From positions 1,806,844-1,870,843 of the forward strand of contig CAADRB010000009.1 in assembly GCA_900708905.1 (NCBI GenBank): a stretch of 64,000 nucleotides of DNA, given 5' to 3'. This DNA is from Hymenolepis diminuta (lineage: Eukaryota; Platyhelminthes; Cestoda; Cyclophyllidea; Hymenolepididae). A program made the position numbers and the translations under genes. Below, in pieces: positions 11,677-24,816 of the stretch (positions within the stretch are counted from its first letter, which is position 1; every line of letters starts with the position of its first letter). Under the pieces are notes generated by a model. The model was given only the letters and a program-made list of their open reading frames with translations, did no database searches and was not told the origin of the DNA.

Positions 11677-14600
11677 GTTATCTGCTTGACATGGATCCTG
11701 AAGAAGGAAGGATGTTTACTCAGATTGGAACACCAATAAATTTTGGTAATTTGTCTTAAGTAAACTAGAAATGCCCACTAATGCATACTTTAAACATTCA
11801 TCGATTTTTTCCGAGTTTTGCGAAATTGCACCTTAAATATGTGAAATAATGCAACTTCTTTCTTTGTAAATCTACTCAACACAATCATAAAATATGACAG
11901 ATTTAATACTGATTGCAGTGTAAATCAGATAGTCCCACCTCCAAGCCATTGTATGTAATAGTAGATTTTCCACTATATTAGGCACTGAGAAGAGAACGTG
12001 ATAGCCTAAGTTAAACTAAAAATTCACACTGATAGAATTCTGAAAAAAAATCACATGTCATTAACCAATAAAACTGGAGGTTCCAACCAAAGGCCTATGA
12101 GAAATCACTTAGTTTTTTTCTTATGACCCTAGTAACACCAAAATTATCACTTTGTTAGTGAAAAGAGGATGTATTTATACTATCGTAAGTCGTGTTAATT
12201 CAGTCGTATTAAGTTATAAAGATTGACTATCCCTATATTTACTGAGTAAGAAGTAAATTCCAGTTTTGTATGGATTAAGTCTGCAGTTGCTTTAAATAAT
12301 AAATTTAGGAAAATGTTATTTTTGCGAAGAAAAGCTAGATTGGGATAGATATTTTTTGACGTGTTGTTCATCATGCTTTTGGTGGTCCCACGAATTAATA
12401 AGAATTTCATCAAATCTAGGATATAATCCATGTCCTAAAAGCTCAACTTTAGCTGTTACAATTATGCGCAACAGACCTCCTAAAACAGGGCCTTTTTGTT
12501 TCTGGTCTGAATAGCCATATTCAAATACTTCCTAGCCTTTTAAATTACAACGAGACTGGGGTATAATTATCTCAGGATTTATGGTAAGTAGCTTAATACA
12601 GTGAGCGTCCTAGAAGTAGGAGAATGTGAAAATTATTTGAACTTAATATGCGAATACAAAAACAAAAGGTTTACTGACAGATAAGCCCATAAATAAGGAG
12701 AAATTTTGCTCATCTTCTTATAAAGTTTCATTTAAATTTTTAAATCTTTTCTCAATAAACGTTTGCTATACCAATTTTATTTTATATTAAATCTGTAAAT
12801 GCTGTAATCTACTCCAGCTTGTTTTGTTAATGAAGAATTTCTATTAATTCTTTTTAGCCCCCCGTGAAGGACCCCGTTAGTCTATTGATTTCCTAAAATT
12901 TTTCCCTTACTTTCGATAGCAAACTGATATTTTTCTCGTTTTAGGAAACTATTTTGGTAAGAATTATATTTTCAGCGTCTTTTCAAAGAAAATTTCTTTC
13001 AGCTGAGGATATTTCCATTGAAACCCCAAGTAAGTCTACAGAAGAAATCCCTCCTTTTCCATCCACATACCAAGAACTATACTTTATATCTCAGTAAATA
13101 ATACGTTACTTAATTAGTTCAAGGTTCAGTTTATCGAAAAAGGAAATTAAGCATTTTATTATACTCAATGACAGCATAATTAATATTAGTGATTTATATT
13201 GTGCTTCAGTTATTTTCAAATTGCAATCCTAAACGACGTTTTTTTCAACTTGCACAGATAAACATATTACAGAGAATACCGGAGGAGTTAAATATTATGA
13301 TTCTGGTGAGCAGTAGATATTTTTACAAACGAATAATCCATAAGCCGTTTACCTGCAATTATTTACTATTCCTATTTGTTATTCATCATTTAAATTCGGA
13401 TTAAATTTGAATAAGATAAATTAGCTTTTAACTGTTAGAATTTATTTTCTTCCACCATAATATGATTGATTTTTATTTACCTCAAAATAAGGTTTATGAG
13501 ATTTTCTACGTATTTTTCGGTTGTGTGCATTTAGTGGGTGGTATTTGTAGCTTTTCATTTGAGAAAATTGAACAATTTGTCTCCATTCGACATAAAGAAT
13601 ACTGACTGAAAATTTTGGGCATTTTTTATGTTACTTTTCTATTGTCAGCCAGATTTTAGTTAATAGATTGGTCCTCTTCCCCTTCATGTGTTCTTTTCAC
13701 TGAGTCTACTTTTTGTTTATTATTAAATACGTTCAATGAATGACACATTAATTTTAAAATACAATTTCTTATTCTAAAGCCTCTCTGGTTCATTTTAACG
13801 TCATTTGAAATGGCAATTATCAGAGTCGTTGTCTATCATGTCCAGTTCTTGTTATTAAACTATAAACTATTTTAGTTTTATCAGCTTTTTAAAAATAACA
13901 AAAATTATACATTAACTATATAACATTAATCTCGTTTAGAATTCAACAAAGGAGGCCCATTATTACGTCTTTGGGGAGCCGTATAGTTCGTCTGAGCACT
14001 GATCCTGGAAGGGAAGTAGAAAGGGAAGGAGAACAGAGTGTAACTAATTTTAATACTGAATTTTAAATATTACGGAACACTCAACTTTATGGGAATGACT
14101 TAGCAGGAAACGTCTATTTGTGTCAATGAACACAACAACAAATAAGGGAATTAAGTTAATCACGAACACGTCATTGAAAAGCATAGAGGAAATTGTCGCG
14201 TCGTTGGGTATTTCAGGTTAGGGCACCACTTGGGTCGGGGCGCGACACCTATCTTAATCCTTCTTTCTTCATCATTGAACAAGCTCGTGCTAGTGTTCAA
14301 TTTAAAATATTTTTCTACACCAAAAGCGTAAGGATTTAATTAATAAAAACGTGTAAAATTATGTCCAACAAAAATGCAAATCAAAATGAAATATATTTGA
14401 TAAATTAAATAAATTGCAGAAAGAATAGATTTCTTAAAAATTTAATTTTGTTCATTTCGATGGGACGAAAAATATGTTTCGTCAACATTTTTTTGGATAA
14501 TATTTAAATGAAAGAAATAAAATGCTTAATCATCCAATTATCGGGTTACTTTTAATGATAGTGCTGTAAAATACTGTTGTTCATCTATTGTACGTAAACT

Positions 14601-17600
14601 TAGGAAAAAAACAGGGTACCTATGTTTTCTCATGCATATGAAATATATGATCTCATATATTTGTTCCCATCGATGCACCATTTTTCACTGACGTTTTGAA
14701 ATAAGGTGACCTAAGAGTTTCGTTGTAATTTAGCGGACTGGTACAGGCCCCGAATGACCAACTCAGGTTCAGCAGCAAATGCAACCTATGGATCTTGTTT
14801 TACGGGTAAGTAAATAACGATAACTCTCTAAATGATTTAAAAATAAATTCTGTCGAGTTAGTCCACATTGTAGCAACAGGATTCAAATGGACTTAATTTT
14901 CTCTTTAAGCAAGTGAGGAAAGATTCACTGAAAGAGTCATAACTAATATATGTATGGAACAGGAGCATACATTTGATTGTCAGAGAAATACTGAGTGAAT
15001 GGAAATCGAGTTGCGGTTAGTTAGGCCCACTTTTGGTTGTGTTAGGATAAATTGACTATTTGTATTCATTGCTGGCCAGATAAGTATCCAAAAGACATCA
15101 TCTGGCAATTGGTACTGTGAAGAGGTGTGGGTCAGTATGTGCCTCTACAACAAACCAAAGATGTTTTAATCATAAGCAAATAATTCTAAAATGAAAGTCA
15201 AAAAATATTACCACTAATATTTCTACTTATTATATATTTTTTGTATTTAGGCGACCAGGAATCTCACGTAAGATTAAAATAACCCTTTTCATATCTTCTG
15301 TTTTTCGATAATCATTAAAATACGCTTATTTATTTTAGAATGTTGGCCCTGTAAGTCATAACATTTATTAAAATGACCAGTTCTTATGAAATTATTGAAT
15401 CAATAGTGTGTAGATAGAATAATTTTCGTTTATATCAGTCACTAAAATGACATTTCTTCTAAAAATATCTCATATTTTGAAATAGTATTGTTTAAATAAA
15501 ACATAAACTATCAGAGTTATTTGCATTAGTAAGTATCATCAAATTTAAGACATAAAATCAGGGTGAAACTGAATATACCAGAAAACGACATTTATCACGA
15601 CATTACGACCGTTCTTTCGTTCATAATATTTCTATGTCAAAATTTTGTTCCATTTTATATAAATTATATGAAATTTTACTAATTAAGGAAAATAATGGTT
15701 TGTTTTTGATTAGCAAATTCACTAAATAAAATTAAGAGTTTATTTTTAGAATTATTCAGTAAATGCACCGGTAAGCAAAATTTTCTACATTAATATATGC
15801 ATCAGTATAAATACGATAAATTAAATAACGTGACTAATGCTATGGGTTCAAAATGGATATCAATGTATCAAGTAAAATCCAGTGGAATCGGATTTCTCTC
15901 TTAACTATTGCCAATTTTTTGTCTTTTGGAGCCTATTCGATGGTATAATTACGGACAGCAGGTTGATAATGTAAGAAGCGCAGCTGAATGTTCAGAAAGT
16001 TCAGTTTAACACGACCGGAAAAAAATAATTTGCCATTCCTAACTCTAATTTTCATTTGTTTCATTCTGTTTCCCTTAGACCACCTTTGTAACTCATACTC
16101 CATTTAAAAACTATCCATCTAACTGAGCTCAGTGGCTTAAACGTTTACTGTTCATGCACAACTAAAATCTTTTACTGTTCAAATAGGAAAATTTTTACCA
16201 AAATTTGCATTCTTTTCACTCCCTACTAAATAGCCAACGGCAGTAGAAGTGAGTTAAATTTCTCAACCAATTTTTACTCATTATTTTGTTCAGAATGTTA
16301 AACGTTAACATTTTTAAACTATTAAAATTAGAATAAGTTTAAAGTGTAAACATACTGCCAAAACTTGGCTATAACTTTGGTAAAATCTTTCCTTTGATAG
16401 AAAAAGAATTCGATTCTAGATTTTTCGATGTTACTTTTCATTATATTTCCCTTGATTCTTATTGAGAATGGGCACTTGCTTCATGTACCAAATGCAGAAG
16501 TGTCGTTGGTGTCTGTTTTTTAACTTTTATTTCTCGTATTTTGACCACACCTGTTTTGAGATTTTTTTAGTCTTAAGCTGTTAAACTTCTATTCCCCTAA
16601 TATCTCTTAATTATAGTTTGACGATTTATTCGTAAGTTACCTACAAAAGCGTAAAGGCTGGAAATGTACTCGCGTTCCGCTTTCTCTAAAAAAGCTATTT
16701 TGAAGTTGCGATTAAATTAATATCCATATACATCATAACATATATCACCATCTATGTGTATCATGTAATAAAACCTACCTTTATCTCAACGAGGACTTTC
16801 TCGATTGTTTTAGATCGTCATGCTTACGTATAGCAAATAGTTTTTATTAATTCTGGAATATGCCTTGTACATTAAAGTAGCACTAATCCCATAGTAAAGC
16901 TAATTTAAGAGCCTCAACAAATTAAGTTTAACATTCCCCTATAGTACAAATGATCTATCCGAGGCTAATAAAATATAAAATCTCTTCCCGAGTGAGGAAA
17001 CCAGGAGGAAATAAGACCAAGTACATATCGGACAAATAGAAATTAATGATAAGGGGAAGGTGAAAGGACAAGGAAGAGGAATTAAATGGGATGATAAAGG
17101 TGTCAGTACTTGGCAGGGACAATCCGAGTTTTGAGTATTAGTTGAAATGAAATACCGTAGATAGTGTGATCTAAGTAGATCTTTATTAATAGACGCCAAA
17201 TAATAAGGCAAGAAAGATGAAATGGCGTAAGCTTATAAGATGTGTACAAGGTGGAAGTAAGGACCAAGAAGAATAATGATTACAGCTGGTGGCAATTTTC
17301 TCACATGTCTGCTTAGCTGTACTACGATCGATATCGACTGACAACAATATAGCCTGACCTAACTAATGCCCACACAGAGTTTCAGTTCGATTTCTTCATT
17401 AGTACACTCTGCGTGCAAGCATACGCTTCAGTTTGGTTCGGCAAGGTTGCGAGCCTACTCATAACAAACTTGGGGTCTCTACTACGATAAGGCTGTTAAC
17501 ATGTTTTTCATCCTTTGTTTGCTGAGGACCCACTGACGATTAGAGGTACGAGTTGTTAGGTGGGACTGATAAAGACTAGGAGTCAGGGGGCACAGATACT

Positions 17601-18384
17601 ACTGTATCCATGATTATAATTTGATGAGCTTGATTTGGGGCCTAAAATTGCACATTATGGATTATGAATTCGCTTGTTCACAATAATTTTATCAATATAG
17701 CAATTACATAAAGCTATTTGATATAAATATGCTTTTAATGTTCCCGAAATCCGGCATAAAACGATTCAAGATATGGATTATGTTAAAAATAAGCGAAAAT
17801 GACTTTTATGCAATATTCAATCTCAATTTCGTGATGTTTTATTTAAAATAACGATGCTCCTACTATTATGGAATATAATAGTTTTGTGCATTTTCCAACA
17901 TTTAGTGCTATAACAACGTTATTTTGCTAATCTGAATGCAACATTTGTAACGCAAGCATTTAATATTCGCTGCTAAAATTATAAACGATGTTCTAGGATC
18001 TAATGTCACTTCCCCCACTAATAATCCACTAGCAGAACGCAACAATTGATGCAAAGTTTAAGTTAAAAGAAATGCATATCAACCGTGTTCTGTATCACTT
18101 ATTTAAGTTGGTTAAAAGCACTTGCTTGAAAATGTATCAGTTCGCTGTGACTTCTTTTTCAGAACATGTTTTTAAGACACTTCAGTAAAAAATGTATTTT
18201 TTAAACTATCAGTAGATTAATTAAGACCATTAAAAGTTTATTTAATTTTTATTATAATACTTTTTAAAAAAAATAACTTCTCGCAATTTTTTATCATGAA
18301 TAAATTTTGAATGTTTGAATGATTTGATAAGTATTCCTATCATCGTCAATTACCAATCCGTATTTAACTTTTAGGCCAATAGAA
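11677..18384 (+). CDS. N-terminal micro-exon part of the arrestin-domain gene
   Basis: Twelve short exons on the plus strand join in one open frame: 11677-11745 (69 nt, ATG at 11691), 12858-12875 (18), 12945-12956 (12), 13003-13029 (27), 13258-13305 (48), 14734-14805 (72), 15251-15267 (17), 15339-15350 (12), 15750-15770 (21), 16234-16248 (15), 16617-16631 (15) and 18375-18384 (10). The first six keep phase 1 and the 17-nt exon moves to phase 0. The 10-nt exon returns to phase 1, exactly what the arrestin exon at 18562 needs. Most acceptors are T-rich and most donors match GTAAG or GTGAG. The peptide is about 107 residues, hydrophilic and rich in N, S, P and D (pieces: MDPEEGRMFTQIGTP, DWYRPRMTNSGSAANATYG, NYSVNAP, PTAVE, FDDLF). 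It has no signal peptide and no PPxY motif. A further 9-nt in-phase candidate is at 15962-15970. It is probably a flexible N-terminal extension; its function is unknown. Confidence 0.6.
12576..12583 (+). other. Possible 8-nt micro-exon that breaks the frame
   Basis: Eight bases (GATTTATG) lie between an AG acceptor and a perfect GTAAGT donor. Including them in the arrestin-gene chain shifts the frame into a stop within the exon at 14734-14805. If used, it would give a truncated or regulatory transcript. Confidence 0.15.
17222..17470 (+). repeat. Dispersed repeat family R1, copy a
   Basis: About 250 bp that matches, in order, the copies at 27655-27925 and 46612-46868. Shared blocks are an opening segment around AAGATGTGTACAAGGTGG, then GGACCAAG, and a closing block around GGCAAGGTTGCGAGCCTAC. 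Copies are clearly diverged. No coding frame is present, so it is probably a short non-autonomous element; I cannot assign a class. Confidence 0.5.
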
Positions 18385-18561
18385 GTAAGTGCATTAATGT
18401 TAACTTATGTGCATACCCAGCTAAATAAGTAAAAGTAAATTTTTTTCTAACCGACTTTAACTAAACTAAACTGAGCAAGTTGCCAAAAATCATAGTAAAA
18501 GTTATATATACATATAACATTTTAGGTTGTGACTTAACTAATTTCCTTATATTTCATTTAG

Positions 18562-21500
18562 ACCAACCATTCGCATGTGAGTCTCTAGCCGCAAATCCTA
18601 ATTCACCAATGGAATCTACAGTGACGGATCTCGGAAATGCCAATAGATGCTTCGATCAGTTGACTGTCAAGCTATTCAATAATAAGATCATTCCTGGCTA
18701 CATTCTGCATGGCATTGTCTACTTCGATGTTGGTGAAGATGTTAGAATTAACAAAATCACCATTAATGGTATCTGCAATGTTCACAAGTCCATAACAGGA
18801 AAAAATAAATCCTCATCTGACGCAGTGAGTATTAGTTAGGACAATTTGTCATTTATAAGAAAAAAAAAACAATTACAATGACACTACTCGTTACAGATCA
18901 AGACCAAATTAGGAATTTCGTCTATGAGGAAATAAAAGTGTGGTTAATGTAGGTTAATTTTTGCATTAATAAAATAATTAGCGGGAAGAAATAAGACAGC
19001 AATTTATAAGACGGTGTACTCAAATTTTCCCGTTTGTGCTTTAAAACGTGGTTAAAAAAGTGTTACAAGAAGTTACCCGTCTTTTTACGCACCAGCAAGT
19101 AAGCGTAGGAGTCTGAACTCAACGGAAGATGCAATTTCTGGCAGTTGAGAAGCTGGATAAGTAGAATGAAAGACAAATCTGATTAGTACAATTAAGCGGG
19201 AATTTGGGTAGGAATCGGCATGAAAAATTATCCAAGGGGAGGGAGATTCACTAAATTTTAATATTATGTGGTTTGTACTAGTTGTTGTAAATAGTAAGTG
19301 TGAGGAAGAATAAATACAAGTAAATGACTATCCTTAGAGCAGTAAGGGAGTAAATTAAGAAGCAAATGAAGTAAAATATAGGAATAAAATCCATTATTAC
19401 ACACGAAGGGTTATTTCTCATCATTAACATTATATATTGCGTTATCTTAACGAATTGAAAAGGAGTTGATCCGATTTTAATGAAGTATGATTAAGAAAAA
19501 TCACAAAACTCAAAGTTGTGACGAAAATTGTGGAATTCGAATGCGAACATGTGCTAGTTTAGCTAATTTGTACTTATTTCAATCTTGTTTCTGGAGATAA
19601 TTCATCTAGAAAAGGGCAGCATATAAACAAATTCCTGGAACTTAATGTACTATTAACTCTTATAAATTGGGGGATATTTACTTCTCAGTTAATATAGTGT
19701 TAAAAAGATGTTATTTCACCGTTTCATTGCAGCAAGTGAGTTCGTTCAAGAAGGAGGTTGTGACGAATATGAGTGGTGGAAACAGGAGACAACCCAATCA
19801 GTATCAAGCCTTAACAACTATGTGGGATGGAGATGATCTCATGGAAACACTAGATTTGCCGGAGGACTACTTCCGAGCTGATAATATGGAATGGCCTTTT
19901 GCTGGTCCAATCACTCTTCAAAAAGGCACGCATGCAATTCCATTCGCCATTCGCATTCCATCCGAGGTTAATCCTACAATAGAATATACTAAGAGAGGTG
20001 AAAAACGTGATCATAAGGCTACTATAACTCACACGTACGTGATCGAAGTGAATTTGCATCTTGACCTTAACAGTCATCTACTTATGTGACACCCTATATA
20101 TAGTTAAGCTTTTCCCGTTCTACCTAATAAAAGGCTTTATAAAAAGTAAAATTCGAGAAGATTCTGAGAGCGAGTTCAGGTAAAATTTGAGCTTTCAGTA
20201 GTTAGGTTTCATGGAGTTACTCTTTTACTCAAGATGACGTAGAAACTAGTGAGTTAATTTTTAGGGAGTCACCTGAGCAGAGATATCTTCACTTAATATA
20301 AGGAGAATATTCCCATAGAAATAATTGCCTGAGGGATATTATCTCCTGATTCCACCACTTCATTTCTATTGACAAAGAAACTCTGCTGTTTACATCGTAT
20401 TAAGTAAAAACTTATAGTATGATGTTGTAGAAAGGTGTATTCATTTTAGATGAATTAACAAACTTTCATATCCCCATTGAAAAGTATAATTTATCCAATT
20501 TTGTCATAGTAGAAGCAGCACAAATAGTAATAGTAGTAGGAGTTTAGTGAGAAGACTTCTATACTGAAGCTGATTAGGTTTACGCTATGAAATATGGCGT
20601 GAATCACACGCCTACTCATAAAAGGAAATACGCATATCCACCCACATCCGACAATATTCGTAATATTCACTGATTTCATGTAAAATTATTCCAAAAGGCT
20701 CATCTCACATAGCAGGGCTTAAACAGAATTAGACTCTACAATCTATAGTTCCGACCTTTGAATATAAGAATATCTAGATCTCAAATCTAAAATCAAGTTT
20801 TGACAAAGAACTTAGTACTTTGGTGTAAAACAAACTCAAATCAGAATTAACAATGGATTCTCTTCATACTATCGCCATTTTAATAAGAGATTACCGTGCT
20901 TTGCATCAAATGGTTCATTACTCCAACTTTTAATAGATCTGAAAATAGTATTATAAGAATTTACATTAGTATAATTGGTGTCGGACGTTAAATCTCCACC
21001 ACTGGAACGCGTGTAATAGATTGAGTCAGTGACATGTATGAATTTTCCCTGAATATGAGTGTTGACTCAATATTATAAAAGTGTCACCGAGCACGGGCTT
21101 TGTCTATCTTTCTACCACCTTCTCTCCTTGTAAGGAAAACATGTAGGGAAATGCGAAACTTAAACACTCTTAGCATTCTAAAAATGAGTGATAGTGAATA
21201 AAAAGGCAGATAAAATTGTGCAGCCACAATACCGAACCAAATAATTCAATCAGTTACAAAAAATAGGTTAGTAAAACATTAGTTGATTTTGGATATTCAT
21301 TTGAAAACTTGCATATCTAGGTCACCTGTGTTTTGGTCGATCTGTTAGAATGCTAGGCTCATTTAAGTTCTTTCATTAACTCCTTTTTAACATTAAATTT
21401 TTAGAAAATCGCTGCAGTTTTATTGAAAACACGTTTCACCATTTTAATAGTTAGTTAATAAGGTGCAAAAACTTTGGTAAAAGTGAAGAAACTGATGTTC

Positions 21501-22516
21501 ATCAATAAAAGATCCCAAAGCGTATAAGTTTTATCTGGTTAACATCGTATTATATTGCTTCAAAGGCAACTAATTAGATTGAAAAACTAGATGACATGGG
21601 GAATTCGATTGCATTCAAGTCACTGTGTCTCAACTGTGTCTCACTGGTCCAACGAGTTTCTTATAAGGGCACCTCCGTTAACCTAAGGTATATGCTGACG
21701 GCACTTTTCTTAAAGGGTTCGATAGGCTTTTAGCACTAGTAATTCGCTACTTAAATTATTTTATTAACTGATATTAAATTAAATATAATGCTTAACCATT
21801 TCCACTAAATTTAACAGGACAACAGTCGGCGTGGAAGTTAATGCACAGCCGGTCACTGGCGGTCAACTTCTGACTGTCCTAAGTGACAAATTGTCATTGA
21901 ATATACAAAGCTGTGGTGGGTTACCTCCGGTCGTCAACGCGGCTTATGCTCCGGGTTGTGTCCAGCTTGTTAAGCTGAATTATAAAGAATCCAGTGCTCT
22001 CATCATCGTAGGTTTTCCCGCTCTTTTTCAAGCACTGTACTTACTACGTAAAACCAGATTAATAAGTTTGACTACATTTTATCTAAACAGCTCGAGAAGA
22101 AACACCTAATGCCTGGTGACACCTTACGTATCTTTGTTTACACCGACAAGAAGGGGGTAGTGAAGAAGGCATTTGCAGAGTTGATCGTCTCGTATAACCT
22201 TCCAGAGATTGGTCTCTCGGATAGTAATGATGTTATAAAGGCAAAGGAATCAGCAGGTGTCGAGCTGTTAGACAGGAGTTCCAAGAAACGTCTCACGCGA
22301 AGGACAAATTCAGTCTTCGTTTCAAGGGTCGGTGATACATTCCCACCCAGTGATACAAATAATACGCCCAATGGCCGTTTGAGACTTACAATGGATGACA
22401 AACGACTTATGCCAGAGTCCGCCCGTGAAGAGGGCTGTGTGCTTGAACTAAAAATACCCAAAGATGTGGAGCCTTCTATTGAAGCTGGTGATGTTCGTAT
22501 TCGACACCATGTGCGG
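18562..22516 (+). CDS. Arrestin-domain-containing protein, arrestin body
   Basis: Four exons: 18562-18824, 19733-20034, 21818-22007 and 22091-22516, joined in phases 0, 2 and 0. The first gives an arrestin N-domain start (FDQLTVKLFNNKIIPGYILHG, then a strand ending KITINGICNV). The second holds the hallmark segment with a G-H-IPF-IRIP pattern (GTHAIPFAIRIPSEVNP). The third and fourth form the C-domain, with PGDTLRIFVYTDKKGVV and a late strand LELKIPKDVEPSIEAGDVRI. The layout resembles alpha-arrestins (ARRDC/TXNIP type) more than visual or beta-arrestins, whose signature regions are absent. Such proteins usually link membrane cargo to ubiquitin ligases and endocytic sorting. A long Ser/Lys/Arg-rich insertion (SSKKRLTRRTNS and following) sits within the C-domain. 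If translation starts at 11691 this exon set ends at codon 501. ATG 18609 is an alternative start if the micro-exons belong elsewhere. Confidence 0.75.
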
Positions 22517-22633
22517 GTAAGTTGCAATTCTTTAGCATATAGTGTCATTTATGAGATAATACACCTGATAATTCCTTGGTTGAGAACTGTGTCAAAAGTG
22601 TACATATTTATATTAATTTCAGTTAGATTTTAG

Positions 22634-24816
22634 TCATGTTGTTTTAAAATTTGTAAGTCTCATTAACACCGGAGAACATTTTGGTGTAGGGAAGGAAAAC
22701 TATACGTTTAACGATAATCACGCAATTTTATTTCATAAATCGGGTTGTAAAATGCACCGGAAATAAATCAGAGAAGCAGAACTGAATGAAAATAACCATT
22801 ACAGAAAGAATTTTGTCATTATCTCAATTAGTTTTTATGCAACAAAATTTGATTCCTTTAGTTGTTAAATTTATGAGAAAAACTTTTGGTTTTTAATAAA
22901 AGGACGTAAATAGATGAGATTTTAGTTATAAACACTTTCATTAAATAATAAGTTCGCAAACTCCTGTTCATATCTGCGTAGTTGATATTTGATAAATTTT
23001 ATTTCGAATATTCCATAGGAGTGTGCCGCAGTAACTGATAGTTTTATAATGTTATCACAAATATTTTCAATCATGGAAATCTTAATAAGCCCGCTGTCTT
23101 GCTGATTTCGAAGAAAAAAGTGTTTGAAAATAAATTCGAATACGATTATGAACGCTAGAACCATATTTATAGTGTGCGAAATCTGTGTCAGTTTTATACA
23201 TAAAAAAATATTGGTACATCATTTTGTTCATTTTGGAGCCAACTTACTTCAGTTATCAGCCAATGCTAATGCTAACTTTATTTTGTAACCGCAAAGGTTC
23301 AATCATTCCACATTATTCTCTAGCATAGTAAACTTCATCACCGATTCACTTAACGTCATGCATTATCAATTGATCAGTTTCCCACAACCAATCGAGATTC
23401 ATCTAAACGCAATAAGTTTGCTCTCTCATAAATCCGTTTTTCAAAATATTTTGTGTAGTTTCCTAACTATGTATTAACTAATGGACCAAGGAGTATCATT
23501 TCTTGAATTTATCTGCCGACTACTTGATGGTCAATGTTTATGTATGCTAAGTCAAGGGTTACGACATCAGAGCTCATCGGCTTATAGCTCAACTTAAAGG
23601 GTGGTCGAATAAGAGATTCTCATCAGAGTAGTCCCAGAGTATCTTTTTTGTATCTGACTTAAATATACTTTAAAACTCTTTTAATAGTTTTGGTAACATC
23701 TTTCTAAAATGTAATTAAATCATATAGGCATTCGGTTATCAACTGAATAGTATTTTGTAACTTGGTTTAAAAAGAACTATCTGCTCAACTATTGTACTCT
23801 GAAGTAAATGTTTAAATATTTGACATGTCTGAGGTTATATAAGAAAATAGGAACTCTGACAACAGCCTTTACTCTTCAACGTTCTATCAAAGAAGGTCGT
23901 GTCCTCACAGAGAACTGAGTTTTATCTGATCTCCGAGTGTATCAAACCACTTGAGCGACTTCCCCACTTTCACTTCCCTTCATAAAATTTTTGGTTTTCT
24001 AGAAAAGCTCTACTCTATACAGCCCCATCTTTTTTCTTCCTTATATATAGTAAAGATGACAATAAGTGAAAGTAATGAAAGTTCAGTCAGACTCTCTAAA
24101 CTTAATCGTAAATTTCAAAGTTACGACAATGCTTAACATAAAGTCATACTTCCTTATAGAATGCAAAGTTTGAGATCAGATTTCGCAACAAGGGTTGATA
24201 AGTGAATTTTTTGTATCTAAATCACTAGTTCTCACGAGACAACTTTAAAATTCACTTGACTAATATAAAAAAGTGAAATAATTAGTACGGCGTATAATTC
24301 AATCAATTTTAAAATTTATTCAGCAATCTGTATTAACTGAGTCATCTCCCTAAAAACAAAAGTGTATGAATTCCTGGTGGGAGAAAGAAAACTGAATAGA
24401 ATATTCTGTAACTCAAAAAAATGCAGCTACTGACGTCACCTAATGCATATAAGCAATCCTTAGTTTATATCCGTTTGTTAAAAGGCGAATAAAGAACTTA
24501 TCCTCTGTAAATCGGGAAACGTAAATTTTATCGATATACAGAGGTAAAACACTTTCAATTCTCGTCAAACTGAACTTGTGAAATTCTTTGAAAAGCACTT
24601 TTCTCCAGAAGGACGACTCTGTTATCAGATCAATCAGTAATATCGGTTTTTTCCTTTTAGTTTGTAAGAACCTAAGATTTAAGTAATTATAATTTTTTGA
24701 ATTAATCTCTGACTATTCAGTTCTTCAATATATCACTTAATATCGATTAGCAGAAGAAAACGAATCAGAAGAAGTCATTATTTCAAACTGTGAGAAATCC
24801 TATAGCAGTATTAAAG
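22634..24816 (+). other. Candidate alternative 3' exons of the arrestin-domain gene
   Basis: Three splice-flanked open pieces follow the arrestin body. 22634-22652 (19 nt, donor GTAAGT) is in phase with the exon ending at 22516. 24051-24136 has a good polypyrimidine acceptor and ends in a stop (SESNESSVRLSKLNRKFQ). 24754-24816 (63 nt, donor GTATGA) is open in two phases, one giving ENESEEVIISNCEKSYSS. They may be alternative C-terminal exons or chance. The rest of 22.5-26.1 kb shows no gene. Confidence 0.25.

Noticed and set aside
19850..20077. Minus-strand frames opposite the arrestin exons (also 22138-22548)
   Set aside because: Antisense shadows of exons 19733-20034 and 22091-22516; no support of their own.
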